Origin: Rhizophagus sp. LPA8_4_AMF
Lineage: Eukaryota; Glomeromycota; Glomeromycetes; Glomerales; Glomeraceae
DNA length: 64,000 nt
Assembly: GCA_021464525.1 (NCBI GenBank)
Contig: JADRCO010000042.1
Coordinates: 1-64,000, forward strand
Direction: 5' to 3'
Made by a program: the position numbers and the translations under genes. The notes under the pieces were generated by a model that made no database searches, was not told where the DNA came from, and was given only the letters and a program-made list of their open reading frames with translations. Positions within the stretch are counted from its first letter, which is position 1; each line of letters starts with the position of its first letter. Shown piece by piece: positions 30,729 through 43,445 of this stretch.

Positions 30729-33700
30729 TCAGCCTAACGCCAATGCCAAAGCATCAAACCACCAAAACCCTCCTATTCTAGCAATTGCGTGTATTGAATT
30801 ACCAATAAACTCTTTATGCCTATTAAATTCGTTATCAATCCTACTTAATCCGCTAAGAAAATCATCATAGTCTACTTGAGCTGGCACAATATATTCGGAT
30901 ACATTTTCTCCTCCATCCAATTGATCATCATCATCATCAATTGATAGTGAGTCGGATTCTGAATCCGAACTATCATCCTTAAACCTTCTTGGCCTATCGT
31001 ACCGAGAATGATCATAAAATGAAACATTTTCACCACGATATCTTGTATAAAGTGTACTAAATTGTATTGTCAGTTCCAGGACATCCAATATAGAATTGTG
31101 AATCGGAATTGCCTAGAAATTAAGTGATTTATTAGCAACTTTATAATCAAAAAAAAATGCTTTATACAAATAAATTGATTATCTACATTTTTATTTAACA
31201 AACATCTATCATGAACAGTGAAAATATAGTGTCTATGTAAGGAAATCATTTCATCAATATCAAAAACCTGTTCAAGCTTCTTATAAAAGATTTCTGTTTC
31301 CGATAGTAGTATCTAAAAAATTTTATTATTTCAATGATAAATTAATTTGGTATAATGAAAAAAAAAACAATAAAACGTTAAGATCACTTACAGTCCTCAT
31401 AGTATAATCCCATATTGCATTTAGGAACCATATTAACTTCATCCTTACGCCATAAAAAAGTATCATGGCTGTAGAATTATCTTGATTTCGAGAAAAAGAT
31501 AACCTTTCTAAAAGATATTTTGATCGCTTGACTTGCAACAAAAATATAAATATCCGTTTGTATAATTCTAATGTATTACCATGAATAATATTATTAAGTG
31601 GCCAAGGTAGCTAAATTAAAATAGAAAGTTTAGCTAACATAAGAAAAGAAGAACAAAGTTTATAATTTGAACACTTACTCGATATTCAAAAACAATTTTT
31701 TCGAATACTCTTACTGTTTTTGTATTTGGTTTTTTACCTGCTTCGTCGTCTACCCAGGCACTGACCGAATTCTTATCTAACCATTTAAAGTTCTCGACGG
31801 TGTTTAAAACTACTTCGTTCAAGACATAGGAATCATACCACAACTGTTTCTTATCTATCTAATAAAAAAAAAGATAAACTTATTACTTGAATTTTGCAAA
31901 ACGAAAAAAATACATAACCGATTGAACGAACCCTATCAAACAATACATCACTTAATCGATGCATTGTTTCTCCTTGCTGCATAAAATAAATTCCTGCAAG
32001 TGCTCTTAAATGTCTCCAAAATTGACACTGTTCAACTAAAGCATCATAAACCTGTTGTCCTATTCGCATATACCTTGAATGAAGATAATCCTCAAACTTT
32101 TCCCGGAATCGCTCACTGAGAGGTTGAATTTTTATCATTGGATCTATATTTACATGTTGATCAACCTCATCGATTTGTTCATGTTGTTCAGTTTGCACTT
32201 GAGATTTATTCCAAAGTGGAAAAAGAGCTGAAATTGTCTTTGGATACGTTTCAATAATGACATTTAAATCGGTAAGGTTATCTATCTCAGGTAGATTAAT
32301 GTGTTCATTTTCATCCTTCGTAATCTCCCGATTCTCTCTACCATCTTTTAAGTCCGTTTCATTATCATCTTTATGTTCTTGTTCAGAATTCTCGACCACA
32401 TGCTCAGATTCAATAATGTTGTCGTTCTTATCACTACTTTTATGTTCATCATATTTCTCCATGTGAACCATCTCGTCATGTATAAAATCTTCTTCAAGGG
32501 GATTGTTTAACAAATCGAGCTCTTCTGATTTCCTTGATTTAGTCAAATCAAATAACAATAAGGATTCAATATCAAATTCAAATTCCTCTGGATTATATTG
32601 AAAAGTCATTCGGTGAAATTTTTCTTCCTAAAACGAGTATTTTAAAATAATTAAATGTGAGCCAATAACATGAAAATTCAAGAAATTCGAATTTGTAAGT
32701 ACCTCTTTAAGTTTTAAAGACATTAGCAAATTTCTTGCTTTACCGGAAAACAATATGCGCCTTGCAAAAGGTTCCAAGAAAACTGGTAACGAATCTTCTC
32801 GAATCTTATACATATACTGCCAATACTGTGACGAATTTTTATTAATGTTCGGTGTTCTGAGATATATAAAGAAAGATTAATTTATAATGACAGATTGTGA
32901 AATAAATAAGCTCATAAATTTTTAATTACAAACCTGACCACGAAAAACTCATCCGCAGGATCATGACATGTTCCCGTACATATCCAATCATTCATCATAC
33001 GAACAAATGGCGCAAATGAATTATCGAGATGTTTTCCAAGCATTATGAAAATTGAATTATTTCCAACAGTTTGATGTGTAGAAATCTCTTCATATAATCC
33101 TGAAAGAATATCATGAGCAATTTTTGCCGGTGCTGCTGATATATTCTTGGATTGCTTAAAAGTATTTTCTTGATAATAAAGTTCCGGTATATCTAAAATA
33201 TGAGAATAATTAATAGGCTTCAACTATTGAATTATTTATCTAATAATTTGCAAGTACCGTTTAAAATAGATTTCTCAACAAGATTATATATAACAGTAAA
33301 CTCATAAAGTCGGTTCATAAGTTTGCTTCTTAGATGCAAAAGAGAAATATATGTAACCTGATCTAAACAATTTCGATCATAAAGATTAATTTAAATAATC
33401 AAAATATCATGACATAAAATTCATAATAAAAATATATATATATATATATAACAACCTTGAGATTTTGCGCGATCAACTTGATACTCTAGTTCAAGATCCG
33501 CTAACAATTTGTCAAACTTCCAAACCATTTTCAAAATGGAAGCAGCAAATGCTTGCGCTGTTTGTCCATATAAAGCGCAAGATTCTCTACATATTCTACA
33601 GAAAAAAAATTATTATTTTTTTTTTTTCAAATAATTTAGTATAGCAACAACATGGTTCTTACTTTGAAGCAATTGTTCTTAGTTTGACTAATTTACTTCC

Positions 33701-35195
33701 ATAATCACAAAAAAACTCCAAGATAGCTCTGAATCCACTTTCAGTTAAATGCATCAACATTATGTTACTTTTAACCTATTTCGTTCACTTGTGTAAGTAA
33801 CGATTATAAATCGAATTGATAAGATTATATTACTTTAATACCTGAAATTTTCCATTCTCTAACTGAAGAAACAAATAGCTTGGCCTACCCGATAACATGA
33901 ACAATACTTCACGTATTGCATCGAGCTCAGTTATATGCTTTGCCCAAGTTGGATCATAAAATAGATAACGTTCATCCTGACTACGATGTTTAGCGAGTAC
34001 GGGAGCTTCAATTATGAAAGAAGATTTAAATTTCAAATAATTAAGACAAGTGGCTTACTGCAATTATATAAGATTACCTTACCTATGGTACAAGCATCGT
34101 TAAAATTAAACTCGGTTTCTATTAAAAATGAACATTTTTAACATGTTTTATAGTCTAATCATAAAAAAAAAAATTATAAAAGAAACAATTCATACCAAAT
34201 ATTTCGGGATTACTACGAAAATCATTTCTCCAATATTGTTTCGATTCCATTTCTTGAATAATATCGTAGTTTATATCAAACTCTAACACTTCCTCTTTTT
34301 CATTTTGGTGTTCAGAATTTGATACATTCTTTTGTATTGACTATAATTAATAATAAATTAATGCGTTGAAAATTCAACATTAATTATTTGCATTTACATT
34401 ATATTATTAATATTTACAGATCTTCGAGAGTTTTGTAAGTTAACAGCTCGATCACCCAATCTCTCTCTAATCCATGCTTGTACATCAAAATTTCCCCAAT
34501 CGTCATCGTCATCATCATCATCAGCATAATTCGATTTTATTTCCCAATGTGAACCTTTTAATGGTTCTTCGCGGAATATATCTTCAACATTTAATTGAGT
34601 TTTTAACTTTGGTTTAGAAAGAGAAGGATTAAATGGGATTCGAAGAGGTGATTCTGACAAGTTTAATATAAGATTCAAAATATCATAACGCGTGTGAATC
34701 TATAAAAATTAAAAAGATGCCAATTAAAAGAGTATAATGACACGTTAAGTTTTATGAATGATTAACTTACAGGAATCGAACCTTCATGAACTGGGCGATT
34801 TATGTACATAGTAAACATTTTTTCTAAATAATCGGCTTTATCATCTTGTGCGTGTAATCGAAATTTTTCTATCAAACTGAATAACAAAGATCAATAAAAT
34901 AGTAATCAATAAATATAATTAATTAAATATAATAAATTTTGCATACCCTTCATAACTTCGTGATATATCTCTGTGACCTGCACTTCCAAATTTACCGTAT
35001 TTGAAGGTTGAATGAACATTATTTACAAATTTTTTATAATTTTCTGATCCCGGCTAAACATATAAAATGCAAACGTTATTTTTTTTATCTAGAATAAAGT
35101 AAATAAACAAATTATTAAATAAAAAGTATACGAACCACTGTACTTGTCAAATGTTGTACAAGTTTTTCAATTAATGAATTAACAATACTCGACAT
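30729..35195 (-). CDS. GCP5: Gamma-tubulin complex component, GCP5-like, 17 exons
   Basis: Microtubule-nucleating gamma-tubulin complex subunit, expected at spindle pole bodies/MTOCs. Exons (minus strand): 35136-35195, 34947-35053, 34876-34771, 34699-34418, 34340-34196, 34118-34083, 34005-33842, 33775-33663, 33595-33456, 33362-33258, 33192-32934, 32856-32703, 32627-31919, 31854-31679, 31610-31392, 31312-31187, 31112-30729. They sum to 3285 nt (1094 residues), open throughout; introns are 64-93 bp with GT..AG. The N-terminus (KFRLHAQDDKADYLEKMF, YDILNLILNLSESP) resembles GCP5. GCP hallmarks are DIPELYYQ, CHDPADEFFVVR, LPWPLNNIIHG and the C-terminal WFLNAIWDYTMRT. Odd points: a run of Asp before WGNFDVQAWIRERLG, a long acidic insert in the 709-bp exon, and an acidic SDSESDSLSIDDDDD stretch near the C-terminus. 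GCP family is firm, GCP5 rather than GCP6 is probable. Confidence 0.88.
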
Positions 35196-36015
35196 GACGA
35201 GAAAGAAGGTATGATGATCAAATTTGTTACTTTATTTTAAACCCTACATTTATCGTTCCAAATATGGATAAATTGATTGTCTGAAAACAATAACAGATAA
35301 ACTTATCTTAGGGTAATAAAAATTAGTTCGCTATTTTTATTGGACGATAAATAGTGAATAAGACCAATCCAAAAAGTTTTTCTTAGAAAAGATATCTATA
35401 CTAATTAACGATAATTATAAAATCTACGATTTGATATATCCAATACTTTATTAATGTCTTCAATAATTTAAAATCTCTGATGAATTGATCCATATGAAAA
35501 CGTTTATTTCTACGCGTTTCTTGAATTCTGTCTACGCGTGATCTATTCAGAAAGATCGTTAAAAAATATTTTTAAATACTCAACAATATATGCGTTCTAG
35601 TAACGGATATGCATATTTCCAAGCGATAAAAAAAAGTTATTAGAAAATTGGTTTTGACTTTTTCGCGTACTTGCCTTTGCAATTCAAATAGATGCTTTTT
35701 AGGATCTTTTGAACGAAAAGATTTCTCTGCGCCTATAACGTACGTTTATCTTTTCTTCACATACCGATTTTTTTTACCAAAGGATGTGTCTCTAAATTTC
35801 AATAGAACGTAAATCATTTCTCTACACCGAAACATAATTCCCAAATATTTATGTAAAACTCTACAAAGGATAACTTATTTTTATAACTTTTATTATTATA
35901 TAACTATATATAAAAGAATTCCAACTATACACTACATACAATTTATTTTTTGAAAAAAATAAACAAAAAAAAAAAAAAAAAAAATACAAAATTTTTAACC
36001 TTATATATACTCTAA

Positions 36016-36049
<34 letters not shown>

Positions 36050-36120
36050 AATACAAAATTTTTAACCTTATATATACTCTAATATACAAAAAAAAAAATA
36101 CAATCCCAAATGAAATATTA
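35196..36120. other. GCP5 promoter side and F-box 3' flank
   Basis: No coding is seen. The stretch 35966-36099 is a duplication of about 65 bp: TACAAAATTTTTAACCTTAT and its continuation occur at 35985-36018 and again at 36052-36086, separated by A-runs of over 20. Confidence 0.55.
35966..36099. repeat. A-rich direct duplication
   Basis: Two copies of a 35-bp sequence embedded in poly(A), just downstream of the minus-strand F-box gene stop codon. It could affect 3' end formation, or be slippage-driven. Confidence 0.7.
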
Positions 36121-37419
36121 CTAATAATAATAAGATTCCTTAGAATTATCAAGGCTAAATATATTCAATTTTCTTAAAGAATATAATTCATCTATTTTTT
36201 GATGCCATTTAATCATTTCATTATCAATAAAATCATGATCAAGAGTAGCTTGTTTTGCATAAAATGATACAGATAATTCAGTAATATTGGGGCATAAAGA
36301 TAAAATCTTATTATTATTACTAGTAATAACTTCAAAATCTGTGAAATTAAAACCAATTTGGTTTAAGGATTTACCATATTTTTCAATTAATTTTGTAGTA
36401 ATATCAGAAGAATAATATAAATAAGATAAATGTAAATTCCTTAGGAGGGGAAAATTACATTTCATAATAGAAATTGATAAACCTCCACAAAAACATAAAC
36501 AAAGTGTATGTAATTTATTAAATTGATTTATGATGTTAATGGAAGGTTCAGTAAGTTGAGTGTGAATAATTTTTAAAGATTTTAAGGATCTTTTATGAGA
36601 ATGTAAAGAAGAAAAGATAGGATCTGAACCATTTGATATATTTGCGATCGTAAATTCATTAATATAATTTTGAGATTTAATTATCGTTGAAATTAATTGA
36701 ATGAGTTCAGGGGTGTAATTCAAAGAACTTAATCTAAAATCTAAACAACGAAGATCCTTGCAATTAGATGAAATAATATCTAAAAGTTGAATAATGTTTT
36801 GTGATAAAGGTGTAAATAAAACTTTAAGTTTTCTTAATTGTGATAATAATATATTAAAATTTGTAAATGCAACCAATTCAGGAGTATCAAAATCATTATT
36901 TAAAATGATACTTCTTAAATTTGTTGACATTCTAGTAAATAATTGAAATAATATTGAAATAACGATTTGTGCCATAATTGGTTTATGTTCTTGTTTTGTT
37001 TCCCTATCACACCATTTAAGTACCGTCGAAGAAACAACTCTTTCTAAATCTTTAAATGAAATTTCATTTAAAAAGAATGGATATTCGAAAAGAGTTCTTC
37101 TTGGAATAAGATTCATTACGTTTAAATATGGTTTTAAATTAAAATCCAGTAAAAAGTTTTCTTCTTTGTTCAGACATAATAAATATGTGCGAATTAACCT
37201 ATGACTGTTTCGTTTAGGAAGTTGTTTAAATGGATTATTCCATAAAAGTGGGACAACATTCTGACACCAATATCTATTCACCAAAAGCGATGAATGCAAA
37301 GAACTAGTTTCTTGTACATATTTAAGTATTTGTTGCATTATTTCAGGTGGTAATGTTGGCAGCGTGACTTTTTCAGGTTTATTTAAAAGACTAACAATTA
37401 TACTTAGAAAATATCGCAT
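36121..37419 (-). CDS. F-box protein, ECMQQIF/EIMQQIL subgroup
   Basis: Intronless, 432 residues. The N-terminus has a hydrophobic start (MRYFLSIIVSLLN) before the F-box at about 20-65 (TLPPEIMQQILKYVQE, SLLVNRYWCQNVVPLLWNNPF). LRR-like stretches follow (LRSIILNNDF, LRKLKVLFTPL, LRCLDFRLSSL, LKSLKIIHTQLTEP, LHTLCLCFCGGLSISI). It shares the RYWCxNxxPLLWxxPF block and the later layout with the genes at 46894-48246 and 49672-51138. Predicted SCF substrate receptor. The short hydrophobic leader recurs in related genes here and may be an N-terminal anchor, which would be unusual for an F-box protein. Confidence 0.88.
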   Translation of the reverse strand: MRYFLSIIVSLLNKPEKVTLPTLPPEIMQQILKYVQETSSLHSSLLVNRYWCQNVVPLLWNNPFKQLPKRNSHRLIRTYLLCLNKEENFLLDFNLKPYLNVMNLIPRRTLFEYPFFLNEISFKDLERVVSSTVLKWCDRETKQEHKPIMAQIVISILFQLFTRMSTNLRSIILNNDFDTPELVAFTNFNILLSQLRKLKVLFTPLSQNIIQLLDIISSNCKDLRCLDFRLSSLNYTPELIQLISTIIKSQNYINEFTIANISNGSDPIFSSLHSHKRSLKSLKIIHTQLTEPSINIINQFNKLHTLCLCFCGGLSISIMKCNFPLLRNLHLSYLYYSSDITTKLIEKYGKSLNQIGFNFTDFEVITSNNNKILSLCPNITELSVSFYAKQATLDHDFIDNEMIKWHQKIDELYSLRKLNIFSLDNSKESYYY

Positions 37420-40256
37420 TGTTTTTAATTAATATGGATTAAAAAAAAGAATATTTTTGGAAGAAAATAAAAGATAAAAATTTAATAAAACGAGAACGAA
37501 AATACGAAAAAAAAAATTTATATATTTTTTTTAAATAAACAATGGAAAACTTGTTCATATTCTGGTAAATAAATGCGGCTGATTGTAAATAATTTGAATT
37601 AAACAATTACATTTTGACGAATATTCAAAACTGCGCCTGCATAGTAGTACGAAACTAAAAGTGGGGCATTCGTTAATAGTATTTAAAACAATGGATTAAA
37701 TAAAAATCCGATCGCACGGTAATTTTGATTACAAATTTAATAAATGAGCGAAAGCAGAACAACGATTGGGCTGGTTTATTGAAAAAAAGATCGTCTTCCT
37801 GCGAATTGTAAAGAAAACGATTCGTTTGTTGTCTGTCTGTTCTTACATTTTATTTTATCGGAATTTATGTAACACGTGACGCTCGTATTATTGTTGTAAT
37901 TATTGCATACATCATGCATCATTGATGTAACGTTGAACTCAAAATAGAAGGAAGTATAATGAACCCTATTGTTCTATCGATTTAAGTTTGGGTTTTTACG
38001 GAAATTTTCAATGATTGGTCATTTTTACTGCGCCATATCACCGTCAAAATAATATATTAACATGCAAACATGCAACGTATTTTTACTAAACCCTAGAATT
38101 GAGTAAATGTGCTATAATCCGTATCAGAATATTATTCAAGGAGGAAAAATCATGCCCGAAAAAATTGTTCCGTAACGACAAACGAACAAAAGAACGCAAT
38201 GTACAATATTACAAACGAAGAAAGTCTTTGACTAACGAATCGTGAAATGTATTGAAAGTAATAAAAATATAAATAAGCAATAATAATTTTTATTTACGGA
38301 AATATAATGAATAGAGGTTATTAATTAATAAAATGCTTTTAAATTTACGAAGGTTCGATAAATGATATTTTTCATTTTATTCTTTCAAAGTATACCACCT
38401 AGATGCTGATGTACATGTAAGAATTTCGACGCGTTTGACTCCGGAAATTGGGAAATGGTAAGTTTCGAAGCGTTCGCCTCGAAACTTTTTTAAAAAAATT
38501 TTTTTTTTTTTAATTTTTATGAAAACTTCTAACGTTTCCTTTAATTTCTTTTTTTAGGTCTTTAAATCATTATCGGTATTACTACAAATTTTATACGTTT
38601 ACCGAGCGTTTAGGTCTGTCTAGCAAAGTAACGTTTTGCCCTACATATAGGATTTTACCCGAAAATTTGATACCATTTTTCTTCCATATTAGCTGTCGTC
38701 ATTAGTCAAGTCTTTGGCAAAATTCGGTACTGTGATTATCCATTTTTCTTGACAACTGTCTCCTGCGCTAGATCATCTTGCTAGAAGCAGTCCTTCTTTG
38801 TTGGTTTTTGTCCAATAGTATCGGAAAATAGTATAAATGTTAGTAACTATCACAAATTTATCCTGAGACAATAGAGTGCCAATTGAAAATTATTAAATTA
38901 AGGCAGCAGAATCTGAATTTCTAAAGACAATAAAATATATCTAAATTTAATTAAAATTATATGATTTATATACCTAGATAATTTTATTATTTACCAAGTA
39001 GATTAAGCATATATTTAAATATGTGAAATGTATGGTCTGCGTTTACGTTGTTACATTAGGTAACAATATAAATGTAAACATTAAATAATTTTACCGAAAC
39101 TTGATCCAAAATTTCATTACAAATATTTATTTGTTTAAGATATTTCTTATTCTTTGTGTGCATTGTACTGTTTATACATATATATGGTTGGACAATGTAT
39201 TGTATATTTGTTTATACGTACCGTTAGTTCACCGCCTTTAATAATACAGTATATTTTTCAATATTCCTGCATCGAGTTATGTGGGTATTCCATCATTACT
39301 CATTTTTCTTTTTTTATCCATCTATAGATTGATTTATAGGAATCTTAACATCAAACAGGACATATCGATTACTACAATTGTGTATTGCTATCCTAATAGT
39401 TTGATCGATCATACATAAATAACGATTAATTCACGAGAGGGATTGCAGAATTCTTTTATATTTCGGAGAATTCCAATGTGTTTCGTCAACATTGAGTAAA
39501 AAGGACCCTTTTATTTTCCTGAAGATTCTAGATGGCGTTAAAGTCCGGATTACTCCATTAAACTTAATCTTTTTTTCCAGAAATTCATAAACAAACGTTG
39601 ATTTTCTCGTGTGAAAACGGTACGCTGATCTGCCTTAGCAAGCAAGCCGTCTAAGAAATGTTACAAATGAATGCATTGAAAATCAAATTCTCTTACTTAG
39701 ATAAAAACATTTACCATCGTCTACTACCTCTTTTAAGGAAGTTTAACTTGAGTGTGAAGTAAATCTCTTCAAACCATCTTTTTATCAGTAACGTGTGATA
39801 CAAAATTGTCATGTAATCTTCTAGTCAGCACGTGCACTAAACATAATTTATATATTTCTTATCTTTCTGCAAGAAATGTTAAGTATTAAAACAAATTTAG
39901 GACTTTTTAAGAAATCAGACGATTATCCTGATTTTAAGTTAGCCGAATGAGTGAACGACATTTAGTAACACCATATTATAAAGTTTCCAATTACAATCGA
40001 TTCTTTTTGAATGAAACTTTCTTACCCTTCACGTAGCCATATTAAGATAAATTTGGTGAAAAAGGTAAATTGGCTTACATTTTGATATGTTGTGCAAAAT
40101 TTAGAATGAGATTTATCATTGAATTTTATTGTTTCCAGGATTGGAAATAGATATGAGCACATGACGCCACAAAGCATACACAATCAGTTATAAATTACAG
40201 TATCTAGGAGTTCCCTTAATTCTAAATTTTCTTTCTCATATCAACGATTTAGCAAA
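37420..40256. other. Long intergenic region
   Basis: No gene of appreciable size. Near 38390-38705 (+) a short open stretch (VYHLDADVHVRISTRLTPEI), a GTAAGT donor, an AG acceptor and a second open stretch (YKFYTFTERLGLSSKVTF) can be put in one frame, but there is no start codon. GTTTCGAAGCG..CTCGAAAC near 38463-38488 is a small inverted repeat. The last 250 bp are the promoter of the VWA/alpha-kinase gene. Confidence 0.4.
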
Positions 40257-42149
40257 ATGAGTACGGTACTTTCATCATTATTGGCACGGACAACGATTAG
40301 TAAAATATGCTCGGAAACAGACTCGGAAGCAGAGCTCGATAAGGAAGAGCAAGGTGATACTGAGATTGATTTGAAAAAGCCAGACCACGTTCGACATACC
40401 GTCGACGCCGATTCAACTGTAGGAAGTAGCTATTCCCTTTGTGGACTTACCCAAAAATCTACAATCACCTCCGAAACATTACTATCTGAATTGAGTGTTC
40501 ACAAAGTCGAGAGAATTAAACGTTATGCTTATGAAGCCGGTGATGATCGTTACAAGAGCAAGAGCAAGAGTAAAAGCAAAGAAAATTCTAGTACTGACCC
40601 TGTTGATTCCGCAAGAAAAAGAGAGGCTGATGCAACAACTTTACGAGAAGAGGCTATATCAGAAACGCTTACTACTATCAAAAAATCTCTAGAAGTTGAC
40701 TTATGTTTTGTGTTAGACTGCACTGGTTCCATGTCAAGATATATTGCTGCTGCAAAGAACTGTATTCAACAAGTGGTAGAACACATGGAGCAAATAAACT
40801 CTAACATCAAACTCTGGATCGGATTCTGCGGCTACCGTGATCATTGTGATGGCTCTGACCGCATACAAATATTAGACTTCACTGACTCATATTCAATATT
40901 CAAAAGCTATCTCTCAGACAAGGTAAAAGCCACAGGAGGTGGTGATGCACCAGAAGACGTCTTAGGTGGTCTTGATGCTGCCATTGATAAAATGAACTGG
41001 ACCCACAGAACTCGTGTTCTTCTTCACTTAGGTGATGCACCGCCACATGGTCGCCGTTTTACAGGTGCACGCGATACCTATCCAGATGGTGATCCAAATG
41101 GCTTAACCGCAGAAAGTGTGTTAGAAAAAATTCAATCTGAAGAAATTCTTTATTATTTCGGGAAGATTACCTGTCTAACCGATAAAATGATTGATGTATT
41201 CCGTGGTATAATTGGGGAATTCCTGATATTTGATCTCAATGTGGATGGTGAGGATCCAAAGGCATTAACTACAAAACTTTTTGAGGCTGTCTGTTCATCT
41301 ATAACCTCCTCCGTAATATTGACAAGTTCTGAGGCGGGAAATGTTTACAGACGCAGGCGGAAAAATCTTGAAAAAGACCCACAAAAACCTGCTGAATGGA
41401 GCACTCTCCCGATCGAAACTGGAAAACTTTTGCATTATCGTTTCCCAAAAACTCTAGCTGATGTTAAGAACTCATTTTACTTTACTAAACCGAATCTTGT
41501 TATTAAGAAATTTACTTATAAACGCGCTCCTAAACCATTCTCTTCGGGTTCTGAACGATACGCTTATTTTGCTCTCGACCTTACTCGTGAACCGGCTGAA
41601 GAAATTATTATAAAAGAATGCGTTGAAATTGGGAAAAAAGCAAACTCCCTTGAACGATACCTTGAGATGATAGAAACTTCAACCATTGCTTATTTTTTCT
41701 CAAAGCAATTCAACGCAGCCGCTAAACAAGTTGATATCAAGAAGAAAGTGAATTTCCTCAAACCGCAAGCTTTGCGTCATAAAGACGGTGAAGGTAATGA
41801 GGGCGAAGGTGCCAATATTAAATGCTACACTATAGAACCGATATTTCGTGATACATTTAAACGGTTTAACATAAATAATGGAATTATTAAAGAATACCAT
41901 TCCACTCTTGAAGCATTCGCTCATTTTACATACGAACAAACAAAAGGTTATTTAGTGGTTTATGACCTACAAGGAATTGAGATTAACGGTGAGTTCTCGC
42001 TAACAGATCCAGCAATACATTGTGAAGATAAATTAAGGTTTGGAAAAACAAATCTTGGAGAAAGAGGTATCAAGGAGTGTTTCTTAGCAAATCACAAGTG
42101 CGGCAACGTGTGTGAAAAGTTGGGTTTGCCTAAGATAGTAGTCGACTGA
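40257..42149 (+). CDS. VWA domain / alpha-kinase fusion protein (copy 1)
   Basis: Intronless, 630 residues. Residues 1-145 are a polar, probably disordered region with an acidic start and SKSKSKSKE. A von Willebrand factor A domain (about 147-330) has a MIDAS-type motif DCTGS at Asp154, GYRDHCD and GGGDAPEDVLGGL. An atypical alpha-kinase domain (about 418-625) shows FSSGSERYAYFALDL, IIIKECVE with a candidate ATP-binding Lys, LVVYDLQGIE, LTDPAIHC, FGKTNLGERGI and a zinc-type HKCGNVC. The order resembles Dictyostelium VWA/alpha-kinase proteins (vwkA), MHCK/eEF2K superfamily. It likely phosphorylates serine/threonine in helical targets; substrate unknown. It is in tandem with the copy at 43433-45304. 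Confidence 0.92.
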   Translation: MSTVLSSLLARTTISKICSETDSEAELDKEEQGDTEIDLKKPDHVRHTVDADSTVGSSYSLCGLTQKSTITSETLLSELSVHKVERIKRYAYEAGDDRYKSKSKSKSKENSSTDPVDSARKREADATTLREEAISETLTTIKKSLEVDLCFVLDCTGSMSRYIAAAKNCIQQVVEHMEQINSNIKLWIGFCGYRDHCDGSDRIQILDFTDSYSIFKSYLSDKVKATGGGDAPEDVLGGLDAAIDKMNWTHRTRVLLHLGDAPPHGRRFTGARDTYPDGDPNGLTAESVLEKIQSEEILYYFGKITCLTDKMIDVFRGIIGEFLIFDLNVDGEDPKALTTKLFEAVCSSITSSVILTSSEAGNVYRRRRKNLEKDPQKPAEWSTLPIETGKLLHYRFPKTLADVKNSFYFTKPNLVIKKFTYKRAPKPFSSGSERYAYFALDLTREPAEEIIIKECVEIGKKANSLERYLEMIETSTIAYFFSKQFNAAAKQVDIKKKVNFLKPQALRHKDGEGNEGEGANIKCYTIEPIFRDTFKRFNINNGIIKEYHSTLEAFAHFTYEQTKGYLVVYDLQGIEINGEFSLTDPAIHCEDKLRFGKTNLGERGIKECFLANHKCGNVCEKLGLPKIVVD

Positions 42150-43432
42150 AGTTAGATTCGACATGTAGTATATTTTATAATATTTTTATATATTTTAAAT
42201 CGCATGTACAATATTTATGTATTTTAGTAAGGACGTGCAATATCATTATGATTATTATATGAAATTTTTAACTTTGGTTTAAAACATGCATTAATCAAGA
42301 AATTAAAAAGATCTAGTATATTATCCTGTACAGTGCTAAGATAATAGTATATAATTTTCATCTATTTATATACGTAATTTAAATATTTCATGAGTTAGTT
42401 CCTTAAAAATAATGCTGGGTAAAGTTACATATAGCAGTAATGCAAACCACTCAGTTAACACAAACTATCGTATTAAAAAAAAATTCACAGTAGGGTCTGC
42501 TAAACTAGTATTTCATTCTTCTGCCATATATTTTAAATAAAATTAATTTTTTTTTTAATCGGTTAAAAATGACTAGGCAGAATTAAGAATTAAGATTTTC
42601 AACTAGTTCTTTTTTTTTTCTCTTTATGAAAAGACACATAAAAAGTTCGCTACAGGTCTACATGAGAAATATTGAAAAATACAAAAAATTGTACTTACTT
42701 ATTTATTAATTTGTTGAAATTATTAAAATTATTCTACAGTCAATCTTAATCAAAAGCAGTAGATTTATCTTGAATTTGTTCTTCTTTTGCATGTTTAACA
42801 AATCTACACGTACACGTAATATCGGGAAAATATTTACGTCATTATCAATATCGATACATTTACCCTAACAAATTGTTCAAATGAAATTATTATGAACCCG
42901 TTTTATTTTGAGTTTCAACGAATTGCATCGGATCATTCAAAAAAAAAAATTTGATATTATAGCATTGCTATTACGAGATGATTAACTTGACCTCTTTAAT
43001 CAGAAATTTATTAATTCGAGCCGAAATTCTCCTAAATAAAATTTTTGTTAATTCCGCCCAAATAAATGCATTAAATGTACATTTCCTTGCAATGCAAAAT
43101 ATAGGTTTATAATCAAAGGAAATCATTTATTGTACAAAAATAAACAAAATATTAAAATTAGTTTAGGAAATAAAACAATCATCTCGTTGATTTTAGCCGA
43201 ATAATATTGTAAAGCCCCCAAAATTCTATCCATTTTAAGATAAATTTGATATAAAAAAGGAAAGTTAATGAATATCGTTTCGTTGTGCAAAAAACAAAGA
43301 GAGATATAACATTTAGGTGTTATTGTTTCTCGAATTAGTATAAGTATATGCACACAACGCCATAGATAAGATCCAATCCACACAGGAAATCTGTTTCAAA
43401 TAAAATTAATTGTACACACTCAATATGACAGT
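42150..43432. other. Intergenic region between tandem VWA/alpha-kinase genes
   Basis: AT-rich. Around 43230-43320 words such as TTAAGATAAATTTG, AAAAAGG, GTTGTGCAAAA are shared with 40050-40110 upstream of copy 1, so part of the promoter was duplicated along with the gene. The 86-codon minus frame at 43123-43383 overlaps this promoter and is rejected. Confidence 0.55.
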
Positions 43433-43445
43433 ATGTCTGTCATAA
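43425..43445 (+). promoter_or_regulatory. Upstream ORF overlapping the start codon
   Basis: ATG at 43425 opens a six-codon frame ending in TAA at 43443-43445, in another phase from the main start at 43433, which it overlaps. Short overlapping upstream frames of this sort often lower translation. Effect inferred; the transcript start is not known. Confidence 0.4.
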
